Shown: in pieces, positions 49,099 to 59,423 of the stretch
Numbering within the stretch: the stretch's first letter is position 1
Layout of the letters: the number at the start of each line of letters is the position of its first letter
NCBI GenBank assembly: GCA_009829735.1
Contig: CM020620.1
Coordinates: 8,572,545-8,636,544 of the forward strand
DNA from: Pyropia yezoensis
Lineage: Eukaryota > Rhodophyta > Bangiophyceae > Bangiales > Bangiaceae
DNA: 64,000 nucleotides
Reading direction: 5' to 3'
Position numbers and translations under genes: made by a program
Notes under the pieces: generated by a model
Seen by the model: only the letters and a program-made list of their open reading frames with translations
Told to the model about the DNA's origin: nothing
Database searches by the model: none

Positions 49099-49996
49099 GC
49101 TACAGCAACGGGAGTTAACCAGAGGAGGGGGCAGGGAATGGAAAAAGTGGGTGGGGAAGGGGGGGAGTGGGCGGGCGCGGTTTGAGTGGGAAGGGTGAAG
49201 GCCGTGAGCATCGGGACCTGGTAGGGCCAGCAGTGGCCGAGAGGGGTGACACCTGGCATGCACCGGAAGGTGAAGATGGGTGTTCGAATGTCCCGCTGAC
49301 ACGCCCAGTTAAGAGTACCTGTTTGCGGACGTCTGGCTTGCTACCCCATGAAGCAGCGTGAAGCACAGCAGCTCAGGGCACAAAAAAACGCGCATAAAAC
49401 CGGATAACTCATAGCGCTTTTTATAGTATAGGGGTCCTCTGTTTCTCTTGCGCCAGTCTGTCTCCAGGTACCCGTTGGTGCCTGTCTGGCGCGACTCTCT
49501 GCGCTTTTTCTCGGTGTTGTGGAGAGTTTTCAACCAATGAGATACATCCGTTCTGACCCAGATGTCCGCCCTTAACTGGGCGTGCTGACGGGACAGATTT
49601 AATTTTCTGTATGCTTGTACCACCGCAATGTGATGCACAGTACTGTACAGAACAGCATGTTCAGTACTGCACAGTACCCTAAATTCTCGCCAGAGGGTTC
49701 GCCCCGCCCCCGCCCGTGGCCTGCAGACGCCAGCCTGAAGGGAGGCTAAGGCAACGGAGGGCGAGCCGGAGCAGGGGCGGGGTGACCGCGCTGGCAGCGC
49801 CGGCCATGGCCGCCGTCACGCCGGGTCGCTCATGGCTCCGTGGGTGGGGCGGGGGGCACCGGCGGTCGCATAAGGGGACGGGAAGGGCGACAGGTGAGAT
49901 TGAACTGACGCTGTACAACCGCCACAGCGGCGCAGCCGTCACCCCCCCAGCTCCCCCGCGCTCTCCCTGAACCCCCGGTGGTGTGCAGCGCGATCC
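49099..49996. other. intergenic containing a MITE and an inverted-repeat cluster
   Basis: Contains the 283-bp MITE (49301-49583). Next to it at about 49639-49678, CAGTACTGTACAGAACA and TGTTCAGTACTGCACAGTAC form an imperfect inverted repeat. No gene. Confidence 0.6.
49301..49583. mobile_element. MITE-like non-autonomous DNA transposon (283 bp)
   Basis: Left end ACGCCCAGTTAAG and right end CTTAACTGGGCGT are perfect 13-bp inverted repeats. The similarity continues inwards after a gap (GCGGACGTCTGG versus CCAGATGTCCGC). The flanks carry GCTGAC on both sides (49295-49300 and 49584-49589), a 5-6-bp target-site duplication. There is no transposase frame. The body is less GC-rich than the region, consistent with a mobile origin. 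Confidence 0.8.
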
Positions 49997-51175
49997 TTAC
50001 TGCCCCCCCCTCCCGCGACCGCGGCCGCCGCGCTTGACCCATCGGCGGCCACCACGGCCGCCGCGACCGCCGCGCCACCCGCCCCCCCCTCCCCCCTCCT
50101 CCGCGCCGTCGACGCGCCCACCCCGGTCCGGCACGGGCCCCATGAGCCGCCGCTTGACCGCCGCACCCGCCGGCGCGCCCCCCCGGGCAGTCACCCGCTC
50201 GACCACCAGCAGCGCGTCGGTCGCGGCGGCAGCGTCGGGCAGGGCCAGCGGCGTCAGCCGTGCCGCGACGCCCCCATCCAGGGGAGGCAACGAGACGAGC
50301 GGGGCGGCGGTGGCGGCACCCCCAGCGGCGTCGCCAGCGGCGGCCCCTCGGCGGCCGCTGCTGCCACCGCCGCCCATGGCCGCCACGGTGGAGGCCGCCC
50401 GGTGGAGGAGCGTCGCCACCCGCTCGGCGTACTCTGCGTCGAGGCGGGCGGCGAGGCGGTCAATCGCTGCGGTCTGCGCGGCGGTCAGGCCACCGACGGT
50501 GTGGGCGTCGAGGACGGGCGGCCGGGTGGCGGGCAGGCCGGGGGTCGCCGCCGCCACTGCGGCGGCGATGGTAAGCGCGTCAGCTACAGCCGCGGGGGTA
50601 CTGGAAGGGCGGCGAGGGGGGGAAGAGGGGCGAGAAACAAGGGCGCCGCCGCTGCCGCCACCGCTACCGACCAGGGCCGCCGACAGGACGGCCACCGCCG
50701 CCGCCAGCTGCGCATCCTCTTCCGTCGCGGTGGCGGCCGGCGCTGCCGTCAACGGCGCGCCAGCCGACACAGCGACGCCCGTCGCCGCCATCGTGGCCGG
50801 CGCCGCTGCCGCGGCGGCAGCGAGGCGCGTCGCCGCGAGGTCGGCGGTCAAAAAAGAGAGCAGTGGGAGACCCCCCTCAGCGCCCGCCGCAGCGGCGCGC
50901 GACACAATGTGGCCGCGACCAGCCGCGGCGGCCGCCAGCCGCGCATCGACGCCCGCTGGGTTGGCGTCGTCGCCGGCACGGGAGCGAAACGCCGCCGGGT
51001 CTACCTCCTCCGCCACCGTCCCGGCCGTCTCGCGCACACCCCCCGCGGTGGACAGGTCGAGGGCGTGGCCGTCGACAAAGACACCCAGGTCGGTGAGCGT
51101 GTCGGTGAGCGCCGACGCCAGGGTGGGGGGGGGGGGGGGCGCCCCGACGTCAGTGCCCGCCTCCACGTCCATCAT
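49997..51175 (-). CDS. FAM98-family protein (tRNA-ligase complex/RNA-binding), RGG-rich C-terminus
   Basis: Minus strand, ATG at 51175 (a second at 51172), stop TAA at 49997, 392 residues. The N-terminal DTLTDLGVFVDGHALDLSTAGGV resembles the FAM98 N-terminal helical domain, followed by an Ala-rich stretch. The middle has DRLAARLDAEYAERVATLLHRAASTV, which corresponds to the family's EYxxRRxxLLxRLDVT block. Most telling is KRRLMGPVPDRGGRV near the C-terminus, matching the family MGRVPDRGGR motif, with a GGRGGRGGR tail typical of RNA binding. In animals FAM98 proteins belong to the RTCB tRNA-ligase complex and to arginine-methylated RNPs. Divergence and alanine richness lower the certainty. Confidence 0.6.
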   Translation of the reverse strand: MMDVEAGTDVGAPPPPPTLASALTDTLTDLGVFVDGHALDLSTAGGVRETAGTVAEEVDPAAFRSRAGDDANPAGVDARLAAAAAGRGHIVSRAAAAGAEGGLPLLSFLTADLAATRLAAAAAAAPATMAATGVAVSAGAPLTAAPAATATEEDAQLAAAVAVLSAALVGSGGGSGGALVSRPSSPPRRPSSTPAAVADALTIAAAVAAATPGLPATRPPVLDAHTVGGLTAAQTAAIDRLAARLDAEYAERVATLLHRAASTVAAMGGGGSSGRRGAAAGDAAGGAATAAPLVSLPPLDGGVAARLTPLALPDAAAATDALLVVERVTARGGAPAGAAVKRRLMGPVPDRGGRVDGAEEGGGGGGWRGGRGGRGGRRWVKRGGRGRGRGGQ

Positions 51176-52274
51176 CGTCAGGGGGGGGAGCGCCTTGGCG
51201 GGGTTGGGGGGACGGAAGGGGAGATGTTCGAGGGAGAAGATGCCGGAAAGAGAGATGTACCGTTAGCTTTGAAGAGGGGGCGAGGGACAGCCCAGCTTCT
51301 GGGTCGCAGTTTTTATGGTCTGCCTGGCCGAAGAAGAGCACCACGCGGCGTCCACGAGCGATCACCGTGCTGTGCGTCGACGGTGACTGACGTGGCCGAG
51401 CCGTGTGGGGCAGTGTATGGCGGACTACTTTTCATTAAAAATAACGCTGGCTTGATGTCATGGACTTCAGTGCACTCGTTCCGAGAATTTGAACTACTCT
51501 ACAGGTCTGACCAGTTTCTGCTGGTGTCTGTGGCAGATGCGCCACGCCAGCTGGCGACCGAGGCCTTGCAAGGATGCCAGTTTCGTCCGAGCTCCAGGTA
51601 CCGCAGCTATCATACCGGGGGGCCGACACCGAACGGGTCGCGGCGTGTGCACCTTCCATACGAAGACTGTCGACCGCCATTGAGACTGCCGCGGCGCATT
51701 CGTTTGGCCGCATCCATCGCCGCCACCGCCACCACCCCCGTCCGACCCCGGCCGCTGTCGCCGTGGCCGCCGCCGCCGCCACCGCCGTCGCCACACCACA
51801 CCCCCCGCGGCAGCCCAAACCCCGAGGGAGACCCCGCCAACCGTGTGTACCCGCCCTCGCTGCTCCACCGTGCTCGCTCACCGGCCCTCCTCCCCCCCGT
51901 TCCTTCTCCTTCCCCTATAGGGGCTTTCCATACGCCCCCCCCCCCCTGTCACACGCGCGCTCGCGCGCGCGCGCGCTGCCACAGCTGTGCAGTCCTCAAC
52001 TGCCGCCCAGCCACGCGTGCCCCACCACCCCCGCCTCTCTGCGGCGGCGCGCGGGTGGCCGCGTACTCGCAAGTGCCTGGCTGAACTGGTCGGGTTGGGT
52101 TGTCTGTGGCAAGGAGCGTCGAACGGTTGAGTCTTCTGAGGCCACGTTTGCCTCTCTCTAACCCCTCCCCCATCCCGCGCTCCCCTCCCTTCCTCCCCCT
52201 TCCCCCCTCCCCCCATCCGCTCCCGCTGCTGCTCCATTGATTTCGCCTCGTGCCGCCCTTTCACCTCTTCTACC
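51176..52274. other. intergenic between FAM98 and DUF202 genes (divergent promoters)
   Basis: Contains a C run and alternating (CG)n at about 51940-51975, and a pyrimidine-rich leader with a CACCTCTTCTACC context before ATG 52275. No supported gene. Confidence 0.5.
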
Positions 52275-53003
52275 ATGGATGCTCACGGCGACCACATGTT
52301 TGTTGAGGCGCTCGCATATAGCCCGTCGGGCTCGGACGATGACTCTGGCTTTGGGCCGTCGCCGCTCACTCCTCCCGCTTCCCCCCGCGCAGCCGCTGCC
52401 GCTGCTGCTGCAGAGGTCACCGCAGCTGCGACCGCTGCGGCACCAACGGTCACCCCCCCCCCTGCCGTGTTCAAGCAGGGGCATTATACCCCGGCTCCGC
52501 TCGGTGCACCTGTCGGACCACGCCGCCCCTACCCGCCTCTCTCCCACGACCCTAACACGCAGGGGTCCCACTCGTGTGGCTGCACCACCTTCACCAACAC
52601 CACTGGCGTCGCAGCCGCTGCTGTGTGCCCGACAGACGCTCATGGATGTTCTTCGGACGTCTGCCCTCCCCCTCATTCGGCGCCGCCGCCCCCCCCCTTG
52701 TGGGATGACCGGGACGTGCGGGCAGTGGAGCGGACGGCGTCAGCGTGGATGCGGTCGGCGCTCGCGACAGGCGCGACGACGGCTGCCCTCCTACGCCTGG
52801 ATGGCGGCGCGCCTTTTGCAGCGGGCGTGGCCGTGGCGGCGGCGGCGGCGGTGGGGGTGGGCGCGTGGCGGCGGTCGGTAAACGCGGCGGCGGTGTGCAA
52901 GTGGGAGGTGCGCCCGGCGGGGTGGGTGGTGTGGGGGTTGGCGGTGGGAGGAGGAGTTCTGGTCCTTGCTGGCGGCCTCGTCATCGGAGGGGTGGCGGCT
53001 TAA
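52275..53003 (+). CDS. DUF202 (VTC1/YidH-like) small membrane protein
   Basis: ATG 52275 (TACCATGGATG, strong context) to TAA 53001-53003 gives 242 residues. The first about 145 residues are low-complexity Ala/Pro with a Cys-rich patch (CGCTT, CPTDAHGC, DVCP). Then the DUF202 domain: DVRAVERTASAWMRSALATGATTAALL (the RTxxAWxRT signature), helix 2 FAAGVAVAAAAAVGVGAW, and helix 3 WVVWGLAVGGGVLVLAGGLVIGG. Three helices and the ERT-AW pattern are typical. In yeast the related VTC1 is part of the vacuolar polyphosphate polymerase. Without an SPX domain the exact role here is unknown. Confidence 0.75.
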   Translation: MDAHGDHMFVEALAYSPSGSDDDSGFGPSPLTPPASPRAAAAAAAAEVTAAATAAAPTVTPPPAVFKQGHYTPAPLGAPVGPRRPYPPLSHDPNTQGSHSCGCTTFTNTTGVAAAAVCPTDAHGCSSDVCPPPHSAPPPPPLWDDRDVRAVERTASAWMRSALATGATTAALLRLDGGAPFAAGVAVAAAAAVGVGAWRRSVNAAAVCKWEVRPAGWVVWGLAVGGGVLVLAGGLVIGGVAA

Positions 53004-53930
53004 GTCTGCGGAGCGGATTTCTACGGCCGGGACCCATCTGTGGGCTCTTTGCAGAAAGAGTAGTAGCATTAGGTCGGGCAACGCCCGGTGTCGGTCCTGG
53101 TGGGTTGAGCGAGTGCCCTGTCGCCGGGGTTGCCGACGATGCCGTGACGCCAAGACGGGGCCTTGTTGTGGTAAAGTCCGAGGTGCACCTGGCACATGAT
53201 GGAGGACTCGCTGCTTGGTCGCTGTAGAAAGCAGTGAGAGTCGCGTTCCGGTTGGGAACGCCGAGACGAGTTTGTAAACGCCTCCATTCTCTGTACAGGC
53301 GCTATGCCAGGCCACGTCCCGCGGCGGCTTCATGCTCACCGTACCCAGAAACACACTTGTGAGCGCAACCATGGCGTATTGGCTTCCTACACCCACTTTA
53401 CGTGAGCCTCCGTGATCCCAGCCGTCGCCATGGGTCGTCGGGGGCGCGTACATAGGCACACAGTGGCGGGTTGCCAAGGACGAAGGGAGGTGACGCCAAG
53501 CTGCTCCTGCTCGTGCTCGGCCCAGGTGCACGTAGTCCAAGCTGAGTATTTACATTGTGTCGGTGCTTTTTCGGACTTGATTTACGGGGCTAGCGTAATT
53601 TTTACACAGGACTCGTTGACACTGTCGGCGATAAGACTCTCTGCTGACGAGAAAGGGACGTGTCGTCCAACCTCACGGCGGTGCATTGCAAAGACACGAG
53701 CCGCTGGGCCTCAGCGGGGTCTGGCGCCTGCCTGGGGTCGAACGCCATCGGCAGTGTGGGTGGGCGTCGTGCCGTAGAGGCGGTCACATCCACCGTGACC
53801 GCCCGTGTGGTTGGGAACCGTTCCCCCCCGATTTCCCGCTGCATCGCCTGCTGTGGCAACCCCCCTGCCGCTTCTCTCTCTCGCCACGGCCCTTGAGCAC
53901 GCCGTTGTGCGCAAGGGCACACCTTCTATC
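53004..53930. other. intergenic and 5' flank of PMT
   Basis: No supported gene. A C-rich leader (about 53820-53900) precedes the ATCATGGC start of PMT at 53931. The upstream frame is open but has no family similarity. Confidence 0.5.
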
Positions 53931-55715
53931 ATGGCGGGCGGTGGCGGTGGCAAGGCCAAGGCCGGCGGTGTCAAGGCCGGCGGCGCCAAGACCCCCACCG
54001 CGGATACGGTGCGGCAGCGGCGTGGCGGCAAGGCCGAGGCGCCGCCTGCTGTGGTCGAGGCGGCCGCCGCGTCGGCCACCGCCCGCCCCCCCGTGTCCAG
54101 CGGCGGCGCCAAGCCCGCCGCGACGCCGGTCAGGCGCGAGGGAGCCCGGCGATCGCCGGCGCCGCCCGCGGCGACGGCGGACCTCTTCTCCCTGGCTGGC
54201 ATCACATGGGTGGACACGGGCGTCACTTTGTTGCTGACTGCGCTGGCCGCCATCCTCCGCTTCCGCGGACTGTCCTCCCCCAATGCCGTCGTGTACGATG
54301 AGTACCACTACGGCAAGTTCCTCAACTGGACCCTGACGCATCGCTTCTTCTTTGACGTCAACCCACCGCTGAGCAAGCTGGTGTTGGCCGGCATTGCCTA
54401 TTTGGCGGGCTTTGACCCGACGGTCTTCAGCTTTGGGAACATTGGGGAGGCCTTCCCGACCGCCAACTTGGCATGGGCTGCCCGCCTGCCGTCGGCCCTA
54501 TTTGGCACCCTCTCCGTGCCACTACTGTATCGTGTGTGCCGGCAGCTGCGGCTGTCGCGGTCCGCGTCGGCACTGGGTGCGGCGTTTGTGCTGCTGGATA
54601 CCCTCTCCGTGGTGCAGTCCCGCCTGATCATGCCCGAGGCGCTGCTCGTCTTTTTGTGCGAGGCGTCCTTTTACTGCGCGCTGATGTTCTGGGACGCCAA
54701 GCGGGTGGCGACGGCCAAGTCGGCGGCGGGCTCGTTGGGCGCCCTGGATGTGGCGCACGTGGTGGTGTACATGGGCCTGACGTCGACGTGGGCGGGCCTC
54801 GCGCTTGCCACCCGCTGGACGTCCTTTGCGACGCCGATGCTCATTCTGGTGGTGTCTGCGTTTGGGATATCCCCCTTCCTGCCGGCGCCTGTGTCGATTT
54901 GGGAACTCGCCGCCCTGTTTGTGGTTCTCTTTGGCGCCTACTTTGTCACGTTTGGTGCCTTTTTTGAACTTGTCCCCCTGTCAGGCGAGGGCGACGCCTT
55001 TGTCAGTCCTCCCTTCCAGGCGTGCCTGACAAGCGCGTCCCAGGCAGCAGGCGTAGCAGCAGAGAGCGTGGCGGCGGCTGCGTCGCCCACCCCCGCCAGT
55101 GGTGACGCGGTGTGCACGCTGTCGACGTGGGCCAAGTTTGTTGAGCTCAACAAGCTGATCATGAATTATTCCAAAGGCGTCCGCGGGGACTCGAGCAACG
55201 GCTCCCCGTGGTACGAGTGGCTTATCAACTACCGGGGAACGCTCTACTATCGGGGCCCCGCGCCAGAGGGCGCCGACTCGTCCGCGGCGGGCATCATCTA
55301 CGCGCTGATGAACCCCGCTATGATTGTAATTGTCGATCTGCTGCTGCTGACGTTTGTGATGGTTCTATTCTATGCCGTCCGCTACCGCTACTGCCGCGCG
55401 ACGCCCGTGTGGGTCAACGATGGCCTGCGGCGCGCGTCGGTGCTCTTCCTGGGCTGGGCGGGCTCCATGCTGCCGACCATGATCTTTTACCGGTACGGCC
55501 AGCTGTACCAGTTCCTCCCTGGCCTGTTCTTTGCGCAAGCCACCGCTGTCGTCGTGTTTGACCTGCTGCCGTCGCGGGCGGCCAAGGTGGGCCTCGCGGC
55601 GGGGGGCATTGCGGCCATGGCCGCGGCGTATGCCTACTGGTCGCCGTGGGTGTACGCGTCACCGCTGGCCGCCGAGCAACATCTGGCACGCCAGTGGCTC
55701 CCATTATGGAAGTGA
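53931..55715 (+). CDS. protein O-mannosyltransferase (GT39), without MIR domains
   Basis: ATG 53931 (ATCATGGCGG) to TGA 55713-55715, 594 residues, no intron. A Gly/Ala/Lys-rich N-terminus of about 90 residues precedes the PMT core: LRFRGLSSPNAVVYDEYHYGKF with the acidic DE-H motif, FFFDVNPPLSKLVL (the canonical FDxxPPL loop), RLPSALFGTLSVPLLY, VVQSRLIMPEALLVFL, TRWTSFATPML, GSPWYEWLINYRGTLYY and a membrane-rich C-terminus ending RQWLPLWK. About ten helices. It transfers mannose from dolichol-P-mannose to Ser/Thr in the ER lumen. The luminal loop between FELVPL and SPWYEWL is only about 130 residues and lacks the MIR repeats of fungal/animal PMTs, a state otherwise known in bacterial members. 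Confidence 0.88.
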   Translation: MAGGGGGKAKAGGVKAGGAKTPTADTVRQRRGGKAEAPPAVVEAAAASATARPPVSSGGAKPAATPVRREGARRSPAPPAATADLFSLAGITWVDTGVTLLLTALAAILRFRGLSSPNAVVYDEYHYGKFLNWTLTHRFFFDVNPPLSKLVLAGIAYLAGFDPTVFSFGNIGEAFPTANLAWAARLPSALFGTLSVPLLYRVCRQLRLSRSASALGAAFVLLDTLSVVQSRLIMPEALLVFLCEASFYCALMFWDAKRVATAKSAAGSLGALDVAHVVVYMGLTSTWAGLALATRWTSFATPMLILVVSAFGISPFLPAPVSIWELAALFVVLFGAYFVTFGAFFELVPLSGEGDAFVSPPFQACLTSASQAAGVAAESVAAAASPTPASGDAVCTLSTWAKFVELNKLIMNYSKGVRGDSSNGSPWYEWLINYRGTLYYRGPAPEGADSSAAGIIYALMNPAMIVIVDLLLLTFVMVLFYAVRYRYCRATPVWVNDGLRRASVLFLGWAGSMLPTMIFYRYGQLYQFLPGLFFAQATAVVVFDLLPSRAAKVGLAAGGIAAMAAAYAYWSPWVYASPLAAEQHLARQWLPLWK

Positions 55716-56239
55716 CTGCGCCGTTGCCCACGGGGGGGGGGGGGGTGGGCGAAGGGGGCTCTGGCTGAGTGGCCGTGCGAGCGAGCGGGCGGGCAGGCGG
55801 ATTGGTGTGGGCGCCACGGCGCGCTCATCCCCTCCTTCCCCACCCTGCCCCACCCCCCCGGCTTGACGCGTGCGTGTGTATTCCTTTCTATTTGTGTCTT
55901 GTCCTGCTCTATTTTTTTTTTTTTTTTCTGCTTACGTCCCCCGTAGCGTGTGACTCTTGGCAATGTGTGTGTGTGTGGCGCCCAACGGTGCCCACCACGA
56001 CCCTCGCGCCACGGGCCACCGCCCCCCGCGCCCCCACCCTCCAGTTGCCCACGCACACACACACACACACGCCCGTGCGCTGCGGTCTCGGCGGGTCGCT
56101 GCAGTCGCGGCGGCGGCAGGGGCAACCGAACCAGAGTCTGGTTCGGTTACCAGACCGACGCCGCCGTCCCGGCGACGGTGGTGGCCACCCGCCCTACTCT
56201 GCTCGGGCATCCCGCGCGGCGGCCGCCACGTGGACACCA

Positions 56240-56282
<43 letters not shown>

Positions 56283-57578
56283 GCCGTCCCCACGCGACGC
56301 CTCCCCCCGCCCCGGGCCTGCCACCCCTGTCGGCCAGCCGCGGGGGCCCGCCCGCCCGCCGCGGGCGGGGCGGGGGAGCAGCCGTCGGGGAGGGGGGAGC
56401 CCCCCGCTCCCCCACTGCGCGCCCTCTGTCGCGCGCCGCCCCGCGGTGGCAGTGGCGGCAGCGGCAGCGGCGGCAGCGGCGGCGGCAGCGGCGGTGGCAG
56501 CAGCGGCGGCAGCGGCGGCGGCAGCGGCGGCGGCGGCGGCGCGGCTGCGGCGCTACCCCCCCCCCCCCCCCCCCCGCCCGCTCCCACCTCCCCGTCGACT
56601 GCGGCGGCCGAAGCGGTCGCCCCCACCAGCCTCTGCCGGGTGGGGGGCGTGTGTGCTCCCAGCCTCTGCCGGGTGCGGGTCGTGTGTGGCGCGGTGGCGC
56701 CCCGGCGCGCCGTCGCCCCGCCGCCGCCGCTGGGCCACCCCCCCCCCCCCCCACGGCCACTCCCCACCCCCCCCCCACCGTCACCGCCGCCACCCCCCAC
56801 CCCCGCCACCAGCACGCTACCCCCGCTGCCACCGCCGCGGCTGCCGCCGCTGCTGCGGCGGCGGCCGCGGTCCCAGCGGGCGGCCGCGCCGCCCTCGTCG
56901 ACAGCCGGCGCGCCACGCATCCGGCCCAATCCCAATTGGAAGCGCACCCCACCCCCCCCCCCCCCCCCCCCCGGATCCGTTTTGCGGCGCCACGTCACGC
57001 CCAGCATATCCCCTACCGCGTACCGCGACCGCCCGCGTCCACTCTGCCCGCCCGCCGGCCGTACCGCCGCCGCCTGCCATGACGGCTGACTCCTCCCCCC
57101 CCCCCACCCCCCCCCTCGCCCGCGCTAGCTACCCGCCGCCCCCACCCTCGCTCCCCTCCACGCGCTTCCCCTCCTCCCCCCCTTCCACCCCCTTTGGACG
57201 CGCGGCGCCACCTCACCCTGCCGTGGCGGCGATGGCCAGTGGCGAGGGAAGGATGGAATGCGCAGGGCGGAGGGAGGGCGGGGGGGGAGGGACGAGGGGG
57301 GGGGGGGGGCGTGGGGCGGTATGTAGCGTGCGGCACCAATTGGGCTCACCCTGCCGCCGCGTGGGCCGGGGCGGAAACGGCAGCGGCAGTGGCGTTTGAG
57401 GGAGGGAGGGCGGGGGGCAAGGTGGGCGGGGGAGGGACGCGCTGGGCATGACGGCTGACGGCCGGTGGGGGGTGGAGAGCGGGTGTGGGGGGGGGGCGGC
57501 CGGAGCGGCTGCTGCCGTGGCCACCGGCCTTCCCACTCGCGCCCTCCTCCCCTCTGGTCCATCCACACCCCAGGAACA
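55716..57578. other. intergenic low complexity between PMT and cyclin
   Basis: Includes a 15-base T run (55912-55926), GT/CA repeats (55966 and 56045), a (CGG)n tract (56241-56281) and several 15-24-base C runs (56552, 56740, 56950). Long Pro/Ala frames occur in every phase, so no gene is called. Confidence 0.5.
56241..56281 (+). repeat. (CGG)n trinucleotide repeat
   Basis: About 13 uninterrupted CGG units. Confidence 0.9.
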
Positions 57579-59423
57579 ATGGTTGCCGCGGCTGCCGCTG
57601 CTACTGCTACTGCTACGGATGCTGCTGTCGCCCCCGCTGCCGTTGGGGCTGCCGCTGCAGATGGCGCCTCTGTTGCTGCCGCTGCCGCTGCCGAGTGCCC
57701 CGCCCTGCCCGTCGGCCTGCCTGCCGGCGGCCGGCGCCCACGCACCCGCTGCTACAACACCCCACGAGGGGGTGGTGGTGGCGGCAGCAGCATCTGCGTC
57801 CTCCCCTGCCTCCCTCTTCATCAGCCCCCACTGGGCGTCGACGCCCTACGTTTGCTCTTGCCACCACCGCCCCCTGCTGCTCCCTGCCGCCCGCCGTTGT
57901 ACCACTCCCGCCCGCCCCCCGCCGACGCCTGTCCCGCTCCCCCTTCCCCCCCCCCCCCCCCGCCCCCCCACTTACCTCTTGCCATGGACCAAAGCCGGCA
58001 GCGGCGGCGGCGGCGGGGCACCCCAGACGCCTCCCCCCCCCCCTCCCCCCGCTCCGTTCGCGCACGCGTGTGGGGGCCATCCCCCCCCCGCGCGCCCGCC
58101 GACTCCGCCAGGGGGGCGCGCCCCCCCCGCTACTGGCGCGGCGGTGGCGGCGCCAGGCCGTCGTCGCCCCACCTGTGGGCGTCGGCCGCGCCCCCCCGCC
58201 TGTCTCTCCCCCTGCCCTCTGGCGAGCGGCGGCTGTCGCCGCCGCCGCCGCTGGTGGGGGTGGGCCGCCCCCCTGCGGGCGCCGCTGCGTGCCGCCGCCA
58301 CCGCCGCCGGCTGGTGGGGGCGGTGGTGGCGCTCCTCGACGCCCTCGTCGATGGGAACGCGGATGTGACGGCGGCGCTGGCGGCGCCGGCGGTGGGGTGG
58401 GTGTTTTCCGCGGCCGCCCGGGCGGCCGCCGTGGCGACCGTGGTGCGGGGTGACGGCGACGGCGACGGCGGCTGTGGCAGTCACAGGGCCAGTGGCGATG
58501 AAGATGGTGGCTGTGGTGGTGGCGTGGTGTGCGGCAGTAGCACTGGCGGCAATGACGGTGGCGGTGGCGGTGGCAGTGGCGGTGGCGGTGGCAGTGGGCG
58601 TCGTGGTGGCGGTGACAGCCGCGGTGGCGGCGGCAGCTGCGGTGGCAGCGTGGACGGGGCCCCCGCCGCCTTTGCGCCCCCCCGCCTCTTGCCCAGCGTC
58701 GGCCCGTGGCTGTCCACGCTCGTCGGCGCCCTCGACTTGGCCGACGCGCCGCTGGCGCTTGCCGTTGCCTACATTGACGCGTCGCAGGTGGCGGGCCGCG
58801 CCCGCGTCACGGCCGGGACGGTGCGCGGGATGGTGGCGTCGGGGGTGTTGTTGGCGTGCAAGTGGCTTGGGGGGGAGGAGACCTGGGGGGTGACCCGCGT
58901 GGCCGCCGCCGTCCTCTTGGCCGACGCGATGGAGGCGGCGGCGGTGGGCGGGGCGGCCGCCGAGGCAGCGGAGGGTGTGGCGTCGTCGGCGGCGGAGGCG
59001 GCGGCCGCGGCGGTGACGATGGCGGCGGCGGCGGCGGCGACTGAGCGGGCCTCGCCAGAGGGTATTGCGGCAACACGAGCAGCACCCACACACAAAGGAG
59101 CGAGGGGAGGCGTTGTCGTAGAGGCGGCGGTAGAGGTGGTGGGGATGACGGCGGCGGCGGGGGGGGGGGCTGAGCGGCCCCCAGGTGGCAACACAACGGC
59201 CACAGCACAGGGCGCTGGGATGTCCCCCTCCCCCACTGCAGCCGCCGCGACCGAGGAGGAGGATGAAGCCGCATGGTGCGCCGCCGTCCGCACCGCCCTG
59301 GTGGCCGAGGCGGCAGTCCTCCGGTCCCGTGAGGTGGGTCTCTGCGTCGCTCTCGAGTGGCGCCTGTTTGTAACCGACACCCGCCTGCAAGTGCTGTTTA
59401 GGGGCCTCATGGAGTGGAGCTAG
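57579..59423 (+). CDS. PHO80/P-type cyclin-like protein
   Basis: ATG 57579 (ACAATGG) to TAG 59421-59423 gives 614 residues. The N-terminal about 270 residues are Ala/Pro/Arg-rich. The cyclin box is interrupted by Gly-rich insertions: SVGPWLSTLVGALDLADAPLALAVAYIDASQVAGRARVTAGTVRGMVASGVLLACKWLGGEETWGVTRVAAAV, then after an Ala/Glu-rich insertion REVGLCVALEWRLFVTDTRLQVLFRGLMEW. The order (aLayId, l-t--t-h-mv--avllA-Kw, E--fl-aLeWrLfV) fits PHO80-like cyclins, which pair with CDKs of the PHO85/CDK5 type. Start and insertion boundaries are uncertain, and introns cannot be excluded within the Gly-rich parts. Confidence 0.65.
   Translation: MVAAAAAATATATDAAVAPAAVGAAAADGASVAAAAAAECPALPVGLPAGGRRPRTRCYNTPRGGGGGGSSICVLPCLPLHQPPLGVDALRLLLPPPPPAAPCRPPLYHSRPPPADACPAPPSPPPPPPPHLPLAMDQSRQRRRRRGTPDASPPPSPRSVRARVWGPSPPRAPADSARGARPPRYWRGGGGARPSSPHLWASAAPPRLSLPLPSGERRLSPPPPLVGVGRPPAGAAACRRHRRRLVGAVVALLDALVDGNADVTAALAAPAVGWVFSAAARAAAVATVVRGDGDGDGGCGSHRASGDEDGGCGGGVVCGSSTGGNDGGGGGGSGGGGGSGRRGGGDSRGGGGSCGGSVDGAPAAFAPPRLLPSVGPWLSTLVGALDLADAPLALAVAYIDASQVAGRARVTAGTVRGMVASGVLLACKWLGGEETWGVTRVAAAVLLADAMEAAAVGGAAAEAAEGVASSAAEAAAAAVTMAAAAAATERASPEGIAATRAAPTHKGARGGVVVEAAVEVVGMTAAAGGGAERPPGGNTTATAQGAGMSPSPTAAAATEEEDEAAWCAAVRTALVAEAAVLRSREVGLCVALEWRLFVTDTRLQVLFRGLMEWS

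Noticed and set aside
49309..49638. Minus-strand 109-codon frame across the MITE as transposase
   Set aside because: No DDE/DDD or helix-turn-helix motif, and it runs past the element end.
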